Source of the DNA: JALYNX01 sp963749415
Lineage (GTDB): Bacteria; Actinomycetota; Acidimicrobiia; Spongiisociales; ZC4RG35
Reading direction: 5' to 3'
DNA length: 64,000 nt
Assembly: GCA_963749415.1 (NCBI GenBank)
Contig: CAVVMG010000001.1
Span: 1,488,001-1,552,000, forward strand
The notes below the pieces were generated by a model, which ran no database searches, was not told where the DNA came from, and worked only from the letters and a program-made list of their open reading frames with translations. This document shows positions 8,925-18,506 of this stretch, one piece after another. Both the position numbers and the translations under genes were made by a program. Within the stretch, counting starts at the first letter, position 1. Every line of letters starts with the position of its first letter.

Positions 8925-10352
8925 ATGAGTGACGCAAAGAGCGTGGGCCGGATCGTCAAGGTGGCAGGCCCGGTGGTGGACGTCGAGTTCCCGCCGGAAG
9001 GGATGCCCGAGATCCTCCATGCGATCACGGTCGAGTTCAGCCTCGGCACCGACAAGCGGAGAGTGATTGCCGAGGTGGCGCAGCACCTCGGCGACAACAA
9101 GGTCCGTGCGATAGCACTGGCACCGACCGACGGGCTGACCAGGGGCGCCGAGGTCCACAACACGGGTGGGCCGATCACCGTCCCCGTTGGAGACCAGACC
9201 CTGGGCCACATCTTCAACGTCTGGGGTGACTCATTGGACGCGCCCGACGAGGACTTCTCGGATCCCCGTTGGCCGATCCACCGGACCCCGCCCGCCTTCG
9301 AAGAGGTGGAGCCCCAGAAGACCGTGTTCGAAACCGGGATCAAGGTCCTCGACCTGATCAGCCCTTACCTCCAGGGAGGCAAGATCGGCCTGTTCGGTGG
9401 GGCCGGTGTGGGCAAGACCGTCCTCATCCAGGAGATGATCAATCGGGTCGCCACCCAGCACGGTGGAGTCTCGGTGTTCGCCGGAGTCGGGGAACGGACC
9501 CGCGAGGGGAACGACCTCTATCTCGAGATGCAAGAGTCGGGCGTGATCGAAAAGGCCGCCCTGGTCTTCGGCCAGATGGACGAGCCGCCCGGAGTGCGCC
9601 TTCGGGTAGCTCTCTCCGCCCTGACCATGGCCGAGTACTTCCGCGATGTGCTGCGTCAGGACGTGCTGCTGTTCATCGACAACATCTTCCGTTTCACCCA
9701 GGCCGGCTCCGAGGTCTCGACCCTGCTCGGGCGCATGCCCTCCGAGGTCGGTTACCAGCCGACACTCGCCGACGAGATGGGCTTCCTCCAGGAGCGGATC
9801 ACCTCGCTCAAGGGTCGTTCGATCACCTCACTGCAGGCGATCTACGTCCCTGCCGACGACATCACCGACCCCGCGCCGCACACTGCGTTCGCCCATCTCG
9901 ATGCAACCACGGTGTTGTCCAGGCCGCTGACTGCCCTCGGCATCTACCCGGCAGTCGACCCTCTCGACTCCTCGAGCCGGGCTCTCGACCCCCTCGTCGT
10001 CGGCAACGACCACTACTCGGTGGCCATCGAGGTGCAGCGGGTCCTGCAGCGGTACAAGGACCTTCAGGACATCATCGCCATCCTCGGGATCGACGAGCTG
10101 TCCGAAGAGGACAAGCTGGTGGTGGGCCGAGCGCGGCGCATCCAGCGCTTCTTCGCCCAGCCCATGTTCGTCGCCGAGCAATTCACCGGGCAGGCCGGGA
10201 TCTACACCCCGGTCGAGGAGACCATCGCTTCGTTCAAGGCGGTACTCGATGGAGAGTTGGACCAGCATCCTGAGCAGGCCTTCTACATGGTCGGTGGCCG
10301 CGAGGACGTGGAGCGGAAGTCAGCCGAGCTCACCAAGGGAGCGGCGGCTTGA
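8925..10352 (+). CDS. atpD: F0F1 ATP synthase subunit beta
   Basis: Catalytic F1 subunit, 475 residues. Walker A is GGAGVGKTVL near residues 158-167, followed by the catalytic Glu region GVGERTREGNDLY. The signature PAVDPLDSSSRALDP and the DELSEED loop (IDELSEEDKLVVGRARR, near residue 390), which touches the rotor, are present. Its stop overlaps the atpC start. Confidence 0.97.
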   Translation: MSDAKSVGRIVKVAGPVVDVEFPPEGMPEILHAITVEFSLGTDKRRVIAEVAQHLGDNKVRAIALAPTDGLTRGAEVHNTGGPITVPVGDQTLGHIFNVWGDSLDAPDEDFSDPRWPIHRTPPAFEEVEPQKTVFETGIKVLDLISPYLQGGKIGLFGGAGVGKTVLIQEMINRVATQHGGVSVFAGVGERTREGNDLYLEMQESGVIEKAALVFGQMDEPPGVRLRVALSALTMAEYFRDVLRQDVLLFIDNIFRFTQAGSEVSTLLGRMPSEVGYQPTLADEMGFLQERITSLKGRSITSLQAIYVPADDITDPAPHTAFAHLDATTVLSRPLTALGIYPAVDPLDSSSRALDPLVVGNDHYSVAIEVQRVLQRYKDLQDIIAILGIDELSEEDKLVVGRARRIQRFFAQPMFVAEQFTGQAGIYTPVEETIASFKAVLDGELDQHPEQAFYMVGGREDVERKSAELTKGAAA

Positions 10353-10669
10353 ACACTTTCCAGGTCGATGTGGTCTCGCCCGAGGCCACCGTCTGGAGCG
10401 GTGAGGCGGTGTTCGTGCTGGCCAAGACCCCGGATGGCGAGTTGGGGATCATGGCCAACCACGAGCCCCTGATGGGAGCGCTGTCCACCGGCGCCGTGAT
10501 CGTGGAGGATGTGAGCGGCAACCGGACCACCATCGGGGTCCACGGCGGGTTCCTCCAGGTCCTGAACAATCAGGTGACCCTGATCACCGACCGGGCCGAG
10601 ATCGCCGAGGGTGGTCGAGAAGAGGCCCAGGACGTCGCAGAGAGGCTGGCAGCCGAAGACGGCTCATGA
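10349..10669 (+). CDS. atpC: F0F1 ATP synthase subunit epsilon (short form)
   Basis: Central stalk subunit, 106 residues. The N-terminal beta-sandwich is complete (FQVDVVSPEATVWSGEA, GELGIMANHEPLM, VHGGFLQV). The protein stops soon after it with a single short helix (EEAQDVAERLAAEDGS), whereas longer epsilon subunits of 130-140 residues carry a C-terminal helical hairpin that inhibits ATP hydrolysis. It starts at TTG (10349) overlapping the atpD stop. Last gene of the operon; it overlaps the convergent SRPBCC gene by 6 nt. Confidence 0.92.
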   Translation: MNTFQVDVVSPEATVWSGEAVFVLAKTPDGELGIMANHEPLMGALSTGAVIVEDVSGNRTTIGVHGGFLQVLNNQVTLITDRAEIAEGGREEAQDVAERLAAEDGS

Positions 10670-11104
10670 CCCGGCGAGGGTCCTGGCGAACTCCTCGACG
10701 GCCTCAGGGAAACCCTCGCCGATTGCAGAGGCGATGACAGGGAAGAACACCGCAGAGAGCATCCCAACGCTCTCGGCGCGAAGAGTGACGTGAACCCTGG
10801 TTTCCCCTTCCCGTGGCGCCAGGCTGACCATCACCCGCCCTCGCATCTCCGAGGTCTCTATGTCCCAGGCCATCATCTTTTGCGGCTCGCGACCGGCGGG
10901 CGTGGCCCGACCCTCGTATTTCTTCCCGGCGGCAACGCTCTCGAATGAGAAGCCCTTGAGGTGGCCTTCTGCGTCCGTGACAGGGTTCTTGACCCGGTCG
11001 ACGCCGGAGATCGCCTCCCAGCTCCTGGGGTCGTCGAGCGCCGCCCACACCCTGGCTTGCGGGGCGGCCGCGATCGACGAGTGCTGAAAGGTCTGGCTGG
11101 GCAC
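10664..11104 (-). CDS. SRPBCC-family protein (polyketide cyclase/START-like)
   Basis: A 146-residue protein with the pattern of the SRPBCC fold: N-terminal FQHSSIAAAPQARVWAALDDPRSW (strand, then the helix that caps the ligand cavity), a series of beta strands (MMAWDIETSEMRGRVMVSL), and a long C-terminal helix (GFPEAVEEFARTLAGS). Members bind hydrophobic ligands; the ligand here is unknown. It starts at GTG (11104) with TAACTT 6 nt upstream, and converges on atpC with the stops interlocked (TCATGA). Confidence 0.8.
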   Translation of the reverse strand: MPSQTFQHSSIAAAPQARVWAALDDPRSWEAISGVDRVKNPVTDAEGHLKGFSFESVAAGKKYEGRATPAGREPQKMMAWDIETSEMRGRVMVSLAPREGETRVHVTLRAESVGMLSAVFFPVIASAIGEGFPEAVEEFARTLAGS

Positions 11105-11110
11105 GGCGGG

Positions 11111-11116
11111 AAGTTA
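11111..11116 (-). promoter_or_regulatory. -10 box (TAACTT), leaderless, SRPBCC gene
   Basis: On the minus strand TAACTT is followed by 6 nt and then the GTG start at 11104. There is no ribosome-binding site. Confidence 0.45.
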
Positions 11117-11200
11117 ACCGTGCCCGGCCTCGCCGTGGCCTGAACATCAGATTTACCCCAATCGACCTACGGTCGCGTCGGTCCGATGTGAATTGGAGGC

Positions 11201-12025
11201 ATGATGGACACCGACCACGATCACGTCGAAGAGCCGAGCAATGAGGAGCTCCGGCTCCTCAGCCGTCGCTCTGCCCTCAAGCTCCTCGGCGGAGCGAGTC
11301 TGGCGCTGATCGCAGGATGTGCCACCGGCTCGTTGGCAAGCACTACAACCGCTGCAGCGTCGGCCTCGTCGAGCACGGGTGGGGGCACGTCCACCACGGC
11401 GGCAGCGACGGGCTCCAGCAGCACGGTCTTCGGTGGCGACGGCGCCTGCGTCCTCATCCCCGAGGAGACCGCCGGGCCATACCCGCTCGACCTCTCCGGC
11501 GACGAGGTCTTCTTCAGGACCGACATCACCGAGGGCCGGACCGGCATTCCTCTCGCCCTGACTCTGGCCTTGGTCAATGCATCTGCCGAGTGCGCGCCGA
11601 TTGCGGACGCCCGCGTCGATCTCTGGCACTGCGATGCGGATGGGGTTTACTCCGGCTACAGCCAGCCCGGCTCGGACACCACCGGCGAGACGTTCTGTCG
11701 GGGGATCCAGGTCTCGGACTCCAACGGGCTGGTCACCTTCCAGACCGTCTATCCCGGTTGGTATCAGGGGCGGATCACCCACATCCACTTCCAGGTCTTT
11801 CTCGGCAACGGGCTGACCGCCACCTCGCAGATCGCGTTTCCCGCGGAGACCACCGATGCGGTCTACGCGGTCGAGCCCTATTCGGCAAAGGGGCCCAACA
11901 CCTCGGTGACAGACATCTCTCAGGACAATGTCTTCAGCGACGGGAGCCAGTACCAGTTGGCCTCGGTGACAGGAGACCCCGCGAGTGCGCTCGAGGCCTC
12001 TCTGCTCGTTGGCGTCGCCGCGTAG
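11201..12025 (+). CDS. Secreted intradiol dioxygenase-like lipoprotein
   Basis: A 274-residue protein of the intradiol ring-cleavage dioxygenase fold. The N-terminus has a Tat-like basic run followed by a lipobox (SRRSALKLLGGASLALIAGC), so it is probably exported and lipid-anchored, then a Ser/Thr/Ala-rich spacer. The catalytic core has the expected non-haem Fe(III) ligand set: Tyr in DADGVYSGY, Tyr in YPGWYQGR, and two His in RITHIHFQVF. Exported members of this family are of uncertain substrate and need not act on catechol. GGAGG precedes the start; ATG at 11204 has better spacing than 11201. Confidence 0.82.
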   Translation: MMDTDHDHVEEPSNEELRLLSRRSALKLLGGASLALIAGCATGSLASTTTAAASASSSTGGGTSTTAAATGSSSTVFGGDGACVLIPEETAGPYPLDLSGDEVFFRTDITEGRTGIPLALTLALVNASAECAPIADARVDLWHCDADGVYSGYSQPGSDTTGETFCRGIQVSDSNGLVTFQTVYPGWYQGRITHIHFQVFLGNGLTATSQIAFPAETTDAVYAVEPYSAKGPNTSVTDISQDNVFSDGSQYQLASVTGDPASALEASLLVGVAA

Positions 12026-12034
12026 GGCCCCGGC

Positions 12035-12040
12035 TACCTT
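12035..12040 (+). promoter_or_regulatory. -10 box (TACCTT) upstream of the catIJ-like pair
   Basis: TACCTT is followed by 6 nt and then GTG at 12047. That GTG opens an 8-codon frame (stop included) rather than the CoA-transferase frame. Confidence 0.4.
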
Positions 12041-12046
12041 GGGCTC

Positions 12047-12070
12047 GTGACGAACGGCCAGTCGGGATAG
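12047..12070 (+). CDS. Putative 7-residue leaderless upstream ORF
   Basis: GTG at 12047 begins a frame encoding MTNGQSG and ending in TAG at 12068-12070. It sits 6 nt after a -10-like hexamer and ends 11 nt before the GTG start of the CoA-transferase A gene. GGGATAGG at its end could serve as the ribosome-binding site of the main gene. Regulatory leaderless short ORFs are known in actinobacteria; function here is inference. Confidence 0.3.
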   Translation: MTNGQSG

Positions 12071-12081
12071 GTGTGCATAGG

Positions 12082-12900
12082 GTGGCCGAGATCACGACCT
12101 TGAGTGGGGCCGTCGCCGAACTGGTGCGAGACGGGTCGATGGTCGCCATGGAGGGGTTCACCCATCTGATCCCCTTTGCCGCCGGGCACGAAGTCATCCG
12201 GCAGGGGCGGCGGGACCTCACCCTGGTGCGAATGACCCCGGACGTCATATATGACCAATTGATCGGTATGGGTTGTGCCTCCCGGCTCATCTTCTCCTGG
12301 GGGGGCAATCCCGGTGTCGGGTCGCTTCATCGATTCCGGGACGCGGTGGAGAACGGCTTCCCGGTGCCTCTCGGCATCGAGGAGCACAGTCACGCGGCGA
12401 TGGCTGCTCGTTACACGGCAGGCGCGTCCGGGTTGCCCTTTGCCGTGCTCCGGGGGTACCAGGGCTCCGACCTGATGGGGAAGACCGCGGTGGCCACCAT
12501 CCAGAGCCCGTTCACCGACGAGCAACTCGCCGCGGTCCCCGCCCTGAACCCGGATGTCGCGATCATCCATGCCCAACAAGCCGACCGCCGGGGGAATGTC
12601 GGGCTCTGGGGGATCACCGGGGTCCAGAAGGAGGCCGTTCTCGCCGCCCGGGCTTCGATCGTCACCGTGGAGGAGATCGTCGACACCCTCGTGCCCCGTT
12701 CCCCAAACTGGGTGGTGCTCCCGTCGTGGGTGGTGACCGCGGTCTCCCTCAGCCCCGGTGGGTCGCATCCCTCCTATGCCATGGGTTACTCCACCCGAGA
12801 CAATGCTTTCTACAAGGCGTGGGACGCGATCTCGAGGGATCGCGACGCCTTTCGAGACTGGATGGGCTCCAATGTCCTCGACGTTCCGAGGGGAGTCTGA
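12082..12900 (+). CDS. catI: CoA-transferase subunit A, CatI-like (3-oxoadipate CoA-transferase)
   Basis: A 272-residue subunit of a family I CoA-transferase. The sequence closely follows what I recall of the CatI type: VAMEGFTHLIP near the N-terminus, LTLVRMTPD, FSWGGNPGVGSLHRFRDAVE, EEHSHAAMAARYTAGASGLPFAVLRGYQGSD, and the C-terminal PGGSHPSYAMGY. It would move CoA from succinyl-CoA to 3-oxoadipate in aromatic degradation, although related glutaconate or steroid-ring (IpdAB) enzymes cannot be excluded. Start: GTG at 12082 (MAEITTL) matches the family N-terminus; GTG at 12073 is an alternative. Its stop overlaps the subunit B start. Confidence 0.82.
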   Translation: MAEITTLSGAVAELVRDGSMVAMEGFTHLIPFAAGHEVIRQGRRDLTLVRMTPDVIYDQLIGMGCASRLIFSWGGNPGVGSLHRFRDAVENGFPVPLGIEEHSHAAMAARYTAGASGLPFAVLRGYQGSDLMGKTAVATIQSPFTDEQLAAVPALNPDVAIIHAQQADRRGNVGLWGITGVQKEAVLAARASIVTVEEIVDTLVPRSPNWVVLPSWVVTAVSLSPGGSHPSYAMGYSTRDNAFYKAWDAISRDRDAFRDWMGSNVLDVPRGV

Positions 12901-13676
12901 CCATCGACGGCTACACCACCGACGAGATGATGACGGTCACCGCCGCCAGGTTCCTCCGCAACGGCCAGGTGTGCTTCGTCGGCATCGGGCTCCCCAGCGA
13001 GGCGGCCAACCTCGCCCGTCTCTCTCATGCGCCGGACCTGGTCCTCATCTACGAGTCGGGGACGATCGGCACCCGCCCCGAAGTCCTGCCCCTTTCCATC
13101 GGCGATGGGGAACTGGCGGAGAAGGCAGACACCGTGGTGTCGGTGCCGGAGATCTTCGGGTATTGGCTCCAGGGTGGGCGGGTCGACGTCGGTTTTCTCT
13201 CCGCGGCGCAAATCGACCGCTTCGGGAACCTGAACAGCACCGTGATCGGGCCCTACGACCAGCCGATCGTTCGTCTGCCCGGAGCGGGCGGTGCTCCCGA
13301 GATCGCCACCAATGCCCGCGAGGTGCTAGTCATGCTTCGCCAATCGACCCGCAGCTTCGTTGAGTCCGTCGACTTCGTGACCAGCCTCGGGTTCGGCAGG
13401 ACCGGAGAGGGCAGGCCTCCCGGCGCCGGTGGCGGCCCCACCGTGGTGATCACTGACCTCGGGGTGTTGCGGCCCGACCCCGATGACCACGAGCTGACCC
13501 TGGTGGCAACACATCCCGGGGTGGAAGCCGGGGGCGTGGTGGCCAGCACCGGCTGGGAGCTCCGCATTGCCGACGACCTGGAGGTCAGCGTGCCCCCGAC
13601 CGGGGACGAGCTCGGCATCCTGCGTGAACTGCTGGCGAAGACAGAGCGAGCACATTCGGGGCTCGGGCCGGCCTGA
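12897..13676 (+). CDS. catJ: CoA-transferase subunit B, CatJ-like, probable CTG start
   Basis: Partner of the preceding subunit, 259 residues from CTG. It has YTTDEMMTVTAARFL, VCFVGIGLPSEAANLARL, LIYESGTIGTRP, LPLSIGDGELAE and RLPGAGGAPEIATNA, the CatJ pattern with the SENG-like ESG region. The family N-terminus begins at or just before YTTDEMM. No ATG, GTG or TTG lies upstream in this frame, and the first ATG (12927) would cut conserved residues. CTG at 12897 overlaps the upstream stop as CTGA, the same geometry as the ATGA/GTGA overlaps elsewhere here. Confidence 0.82.
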   Translation: MTIDGYTTDEMMTVTAARFLRNGQVCFVGIGLPSEAANLARLSHAPDLVLIYESGTIGTRPEVLPLSIGDGELAEKADTVVSVPEIFGYWLQGGRVDVGFLSAAQIDRFGNLNSTVIGPYDQPIVRLPGAGGAPEIATNAREVLVMLRQSTRSFVESVDFVTSLGFGRTGEGRPPGAGGGPTVVITDLGVLRPDPDDHELTLVATHPGVEAGGVVASTGWELRIADDLEVSVPPTGDELGILRELLAKTERAHSGLGPA

Positions 13677-13682
13677 TCGCCG

Positions 13683-15029
13683 TCAGTGAGAGCCGGCGAC
13701 TGCCAGCAGGTGCCACTCGCCCTCGATCCCCTTGAGGTTATGGACGCCTCGATCCTCGAAGGCGAGGTCGGAGCCGATCACCAGATCCTTGACCGTGCGG
13801 GAGACCAGGATCTCATCGGCATGGGCCTCGGCCATGATCCGGGCCGCAAGGTGCACGGTCATACCGCCCACGTCTTCCCCCCTGACCTCGATCTCGCCGG
13901 TATGGAGCCCGGAGCGGATGGTCAACTCGTAGGGATGCAACCCCTCCCGGAAGCCGGTGGCGAACCGAATCCCCCGACCCGGCCCGTCGAATGTGGCGAG
14001 CAAGCCGTCTCCGGTGCTCTTCACGTATCGACCCCCGTTGGCGGCGAGGAGGCGCCCGGCCAGGGCATCGTGCTCGTCCAGGACCTCTTTCCAGCGGGCA
14101 TCGCCCCTCTCGGAGAGAAGGCGGGTGGAATCCACGATGTCGGTGTAGAGGACCGTGGCCAGGACCCGATCGGCGGGTGCGGTCGGCCTCACCCCGGTGA
14201 CGAACTCCTCGATGGCGTCGAGTGCCTCCTCGGCATGATCCCAATACAGTGGCCCGTCCGAGCCAGGCAGCTCCACCATCCGGGCGCCGTCGATGTGCTC
14301 GGCGATGTAGCGCCCTTGTTCGATCGGCATGAACCGGTACGAGGTCCGGTGCAAGACCAGTGTCGGCACGTGGATCGCGGGCAGCAGCGATCGGGCATCT
14401 GCGGTGAACATGGCGCGGAAGTACGCCGATGCGGCGGCCGGCCCCGCGATGGAGCGGGTCTTCTTGGCGTACCAATCCCGGAAACGAGTGTCGGTCGCCC
14501 GGCTCGGGACCTGCAGGATCACGTGCTGATCGGTGCCCCACCGGTCGGACATCGTCTCGCTCAGCTCCAGAGCGGCCTCCGGGCTCATCCCTTCCGGATA
14601 GTCCTCGGATGCCGTGTACTTGCTGCTGGTGTTGACCAACACCAGCGCTGCGGTCTGTTCGGGCCGGGTCGCCGCGAACAGCATCCCCATGGGACCCGCG
14701 TCGTAAGTGGCCACGATGGCGGCCTTCTTGCTTCCCACCGCATGCATCACGCAATCGAGCTCCTCCACGAACGACTCCCATGGAGGGAGGGCGTCGAGCG
14801 CTAGCGGATCTGAGGCACCGGTGCCCCGCCGGTCGAAGCGGATGACCCTGGCGAATGATGCGAGTCTCCGCAGGAACATCGCCGCCTGCGGGTCCTCCCA
14901 ATCGGTGTCGAAGGCCCCGAAGCTGCCCGCGCTCAAGACCAGGTCTATGGATGATCCGTTGTCGGAGTCGAGGACTTCGTATGCGACCCGGTCCGCCCCC
15001 AACCGTGCATAACCGGTGCTGCGCTCCAC
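13683..15029 (-). CDS. Alpha/beta-hydrolase-class III nucleotidyl cyclase fusion
   Basis: A 448-residue two-domain protein. Residues 1 to about 285 are an alpha/beta-hydrolase fold (RVIRFDRRGTGASDP, then IVATYDAGPMGMLFAATRPE, and a lid/cap). Residues about 290-448 are a class III cyclase domain with both metal-Asp segments, ATVLYTDIVDST and STGDGLLATFDG. The hydrolase nucleophile elbow reads TYDAG where GxSxG is expected, so the domain may be a ligand sensor rather than an enzyme (inference). Likely makes cAMP or cGMP. GTG at 15029 lies 7 nt after TATCCT, a leaderless arrangement. Confidence 0.88.
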   Translation of the reverse strand: MERSTGYARLGADRVAYEVLDSDNGSSIDLVLSAGSFGAFDTDWEDPQAAMFLRRLASFARVIRFDRRGTGASDPLALDALPPWESFVEELDCVMHAVGSKKAAIVATYDAGPMGMLFAATRPEQTAALVLVNTSSKYTASEDYPEGMSPEAALELSETMSDRWGTDQHVILQVPSRATDTRFRDWYAKKTRSIAGPAAASAYFRAMFTADARSLLPAIHVPTLVLHRTSYRFMPIEQGRYIAEHIDGARMVELPGSDGPLYWDHAEEALDAIEEFVTGVRPTAPADRVLATVLYTDIVDSTRLLSERGDARWKEVLDEHDALAGRLLAANGGRYVKSTGDGLLATFDGPGRGIRFATGFREGLHPYELTIRSGLHTGEIEVRGEDVGGMTVHLAARIMAEAHADEILVSRTVKDLVIGSDLAFEDRGVHNLKGIEGEWHLLAVAGSH

Positions 15030-15036
15030 TGCTTCG

Positions 15037-15042
15037 AGGATA
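15037..15042 (-). promoter_or_regulatory. -10 box (TATCCT), leaderless, cyclase gene
   Basis: On the minus strand TATCCT is followed by 7 nt and then the GTG at 15029. Confidence 0.45.
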
Positions 15043-15091
15043 GCCCCGCGCCCTTGTCCTGCCTCAGGGCCCGTCGACCCACGAAAGAAGT

Positions 15092-15117
15092 TCGGGGCGA
15101 CGCTGTCGTCGCCCCGA
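15092..15117. other. Strong hairpin in the cyclase/ABC-F divergent region
   Basis: TCGGGGCGACG and CGTCGCCCCGA form a perfect 11-bp stem around a CTGT loop. No T-run follows on the plus strand; on the minus strand a weak ACTTCTTT tract follows. It lies 191 nt before the ABC-F start. It could be a terminator or attenuator element. The rest of the 279-nt gap holds a -10-like TAACCT at 15284-15289 and nothing else I can identify. Confidence 0.45.
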
Positions 15118-15308
15118 GGTTGCCCCTGGGAGGAGGGATCTGTTGTAGTCGACGGGCTATGACCGTGACACCTTCTTTGTAACCGACGCAGGTGACAGCC
15201 GGGTTAACGGGCGCTGTCGATCGGCGGAACCTTGGTCCGGGCCTGGATCGATAATTCGACGCTGGTAGCTGCCTGTCCCTCTCTAACCTCGCCCTCACCG
15301 GTCCTCCA

Positions 15309-16907
<1,599 letters not shown>

Positions 16908-16954
16908 GCGCTCGCACACCGGAACCGTTGGGCCACTCGCGTCATCTAACCGGC

Positions 16955-17464
16955 ATGAAGAAGATGCTCTCGCTCTTGGTGTTGTTGGCCTTGATCGCCG
17001 CCTGCGGCGGCGCCGATCTCGGTGCCGGGGGCGCCGATCCCACTTCGACCTCCTCCACGCCGACCACGGCCAGCCCGGACGAGCCGGTCGATTCCGGCGG
17101 CGACGAGCCGATCTCCGAACCGCTGCCTCCCGGACAGGTCCCCAACCCGAGACCACCAATCGATGGCAGCACCGACGGCGAGGTGTGGATCACCAAGACC
17201 GACCTTCTCATCATGGAGAGCTTCCCGATCCAGGTCAGCCTCCAGGTGGAAGGGGAGAAGCCGACACCGTGTCACGAGATCTTCTGGACGGCCGAGGACA
17301 CCGGTGACGCAATCGAGATCACCATGATCTCCCAGGTCAACAGTGACCAGGCCTGCGCCCAGGTCATCGAGCCCTTCATGATCTCGGTGCCCTTGGGGAG
17401 TTGGGCCGACGAGTCTCGTGATGTGATCCTCAACGGCGAACCGGCGGGCTCCTTCGACAGCTGA
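16955..17464 (+). CDS. Small secreted lipoprotein of unknown function
   Basis: A 169-residue protein with a lipoprotein signal (MKKMLSLLVLLALIAAC; lipobox LIAAC), a Thr/Ser/Pro/Asp-rich spacer to about residue 70, then a small domain with two Cys (PTPCHEIFW and DQACAQVIE) that may pair. No family is recognised. The start at 16955 is set by the signal peptide; an upstream TTG at 16928 would bury it. It ends 102 nt before paaA. Confidence 0.7.
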   Translation: MKKMLSLLVLLALIAACGGADLGAGGADPTSTSSTPTTASPDEPVDSGGDEPISEPLPPGQVPNPRPPIDGSTDGEVWITKTDLLIMESFPIQVSLQVEGEKPTPCHEIFWTAEDTGDAIEITMISQVNSDQACAQVIEPFMISVPLGSWADESRDVILNGEPAGSFDS

Positions 17465-17530
17465 TCTGATCGGCGAGCTCAGGCACTGATTCGGGGGCCC
17501 GGCCGCTGCACGCCGGATCGAAGCCCTCCC

Positions 17531-17559
17531 CTGACAAACGAACGTTCGTTTGTTAAGAT
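17531..17559 (+). promoter_or_regulatory. paa operon promoter, leaderless
   Basis: -35 CTGACA (17531-17536) and -10 TAAGAT (17554-17559) are separated by exactly 17 bp. The ATG of paaA is 7 nt after the -10, so the mRNA should start at the codon. This is the best sigma-70-like promoter in the window. Confidence 0.7.
17534..17553. promoter_or_regulatory. Perfect 20-bp TetR-type operator
   Basis: ACAAACGAACGTTCGTTTGT is a perfect inverted repeat centred at 17543/17544. It overlaps the end of the -35 and fills the spacer up to the first base of the -10, so a bound dimer would exclude RNA polymerase. Length and CGAACGTTCG core fit TetR-family operators. The TetR gene that closes this operon is the obvious ligand-responsive repressor. 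Confidence 0.75.
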
Positions 17560-17566
17560 CCTGATC

Positions 17567-18496
17567 ATGACCCCGGAGCAACGGTTCGATGCATTGGTCG
17601 GCGACGAGGAGAAGATCGAGCCCGCCGACTGGATGCCGGATGGATACCGGAGCACCCTGATCCGTCAGATCGCTCAACACGCCCATTCCGAGATCATCGG
17701 GATGCAGCCCGAGGGCAACTGGATCAGCCGGGCTCCAACGCTCCACCGAAAGGCGATCCTGATGGCCAAGGTCCAGGACGAGGCCGGCCACGGGCTCTAC
17801 CTGTACTCCGCGGCCGAGACCCTCGGGGTGCGCAGGGATGACCTCCAGCAGCTACTCCACCAGGGCAAGCACAAATACTCCTCGATCTTCAACTACCCCA
17901 CGCTGAGCTGGGCCGACATGGGAACCATCGGCTGGCTGGTAGACGGCGCCACGATCACCAACCAGGTGATGCTCACCCGGTGCTCCTACGGCCCTTACGC
18001 CCGAGGGATGGTCCGGATCTGCAAGGAAGAGTCGTTCCATCAGCGCCAGGGTTACGAGTCACTGATCCGGCTGTGTTCGGGAAGCGCGGAGCAGAAGGCG
18101 ATGGCCCAGGACGCCCTGAACCGCTGGTGGTGGCCATCGTTGATGATGTTCGGCCCTCACGACACCGATTCGACGCACACCGAGCAGTCGATGCAATGGA
18201 AGATAAAGCGGGTGTCCAACGACGACCTCCGACAGCAATTCGTCGACATGACTGTCCCCCAGGCCGACTACCTCGGGCTCGAGATCCCGGACCCTGAGCT
18301 GCGATGGAACGAACCGAGGGGCCACTACGACTTCGGTGAGATCGACTGGGACGAGTTCTGGGCGGTGGTCAAAGGTGACGGCCCGATGAGTCGAGAGCGG
18401 ATCGCGCACAAGGTGGCGGCATGGGACGAGGGAGCCTGGGTCCGGGAGGCGGCCTCGGCCTACGCCGCGAAGAGACCACAGCGAGGTGCAGCGTGA
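17567..18496 (+). CDS. paaA: 1,2-phenylacetyl-CoA epoxidase subunit A (catalytic)
   Basis: Catalytic diiron subunit that epoxidises the ring of phenylacetyl-CoA in aerobic phenylacetate breakdown. The 309-residue protein has two carboxylate/His iron-ligand motifs, KVQDEAGHGLYLY and CKEESFHQRQGYE, and C-terminal WKIKRVSNDDLRQQFVD. It starts 7 nt after the -10, with no leader, and is first of the paaABCDE-tetR operon. Phenylacetate-CoA ligase and the ring-opening genes are not in this window. Confidence 0.96.
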   Translation: MTPEQRFDALVGDEEKIEPADWMPDGYRSTLIRQIAQHAHSEIIGMQPEGNWISRAPTLHRKAILMAKVQDEAGHGLYLYSAAETLGVRRDDLQQLLHQGKHKYSSIFNYPTLSWADMGTIGWLVDGATITNQVMLTRCSYGPYARGMVRICKEESFHQRQGYESLIRLCSGSAEQKAMAQDALNRWWWPSLMMFGPHDTDSTHTEQSMQWKIKRVSNDDLRQQFVDMTVPQADYLGLEIPDPELRWNEPRGHYDFGEIDWDEFWAVVKGDGPMSRERIAHKVAAWDEGAWVREAASAYAAKRPQRGAA

Positions 18497-18506
18497 GGAG
18501 GATGCC

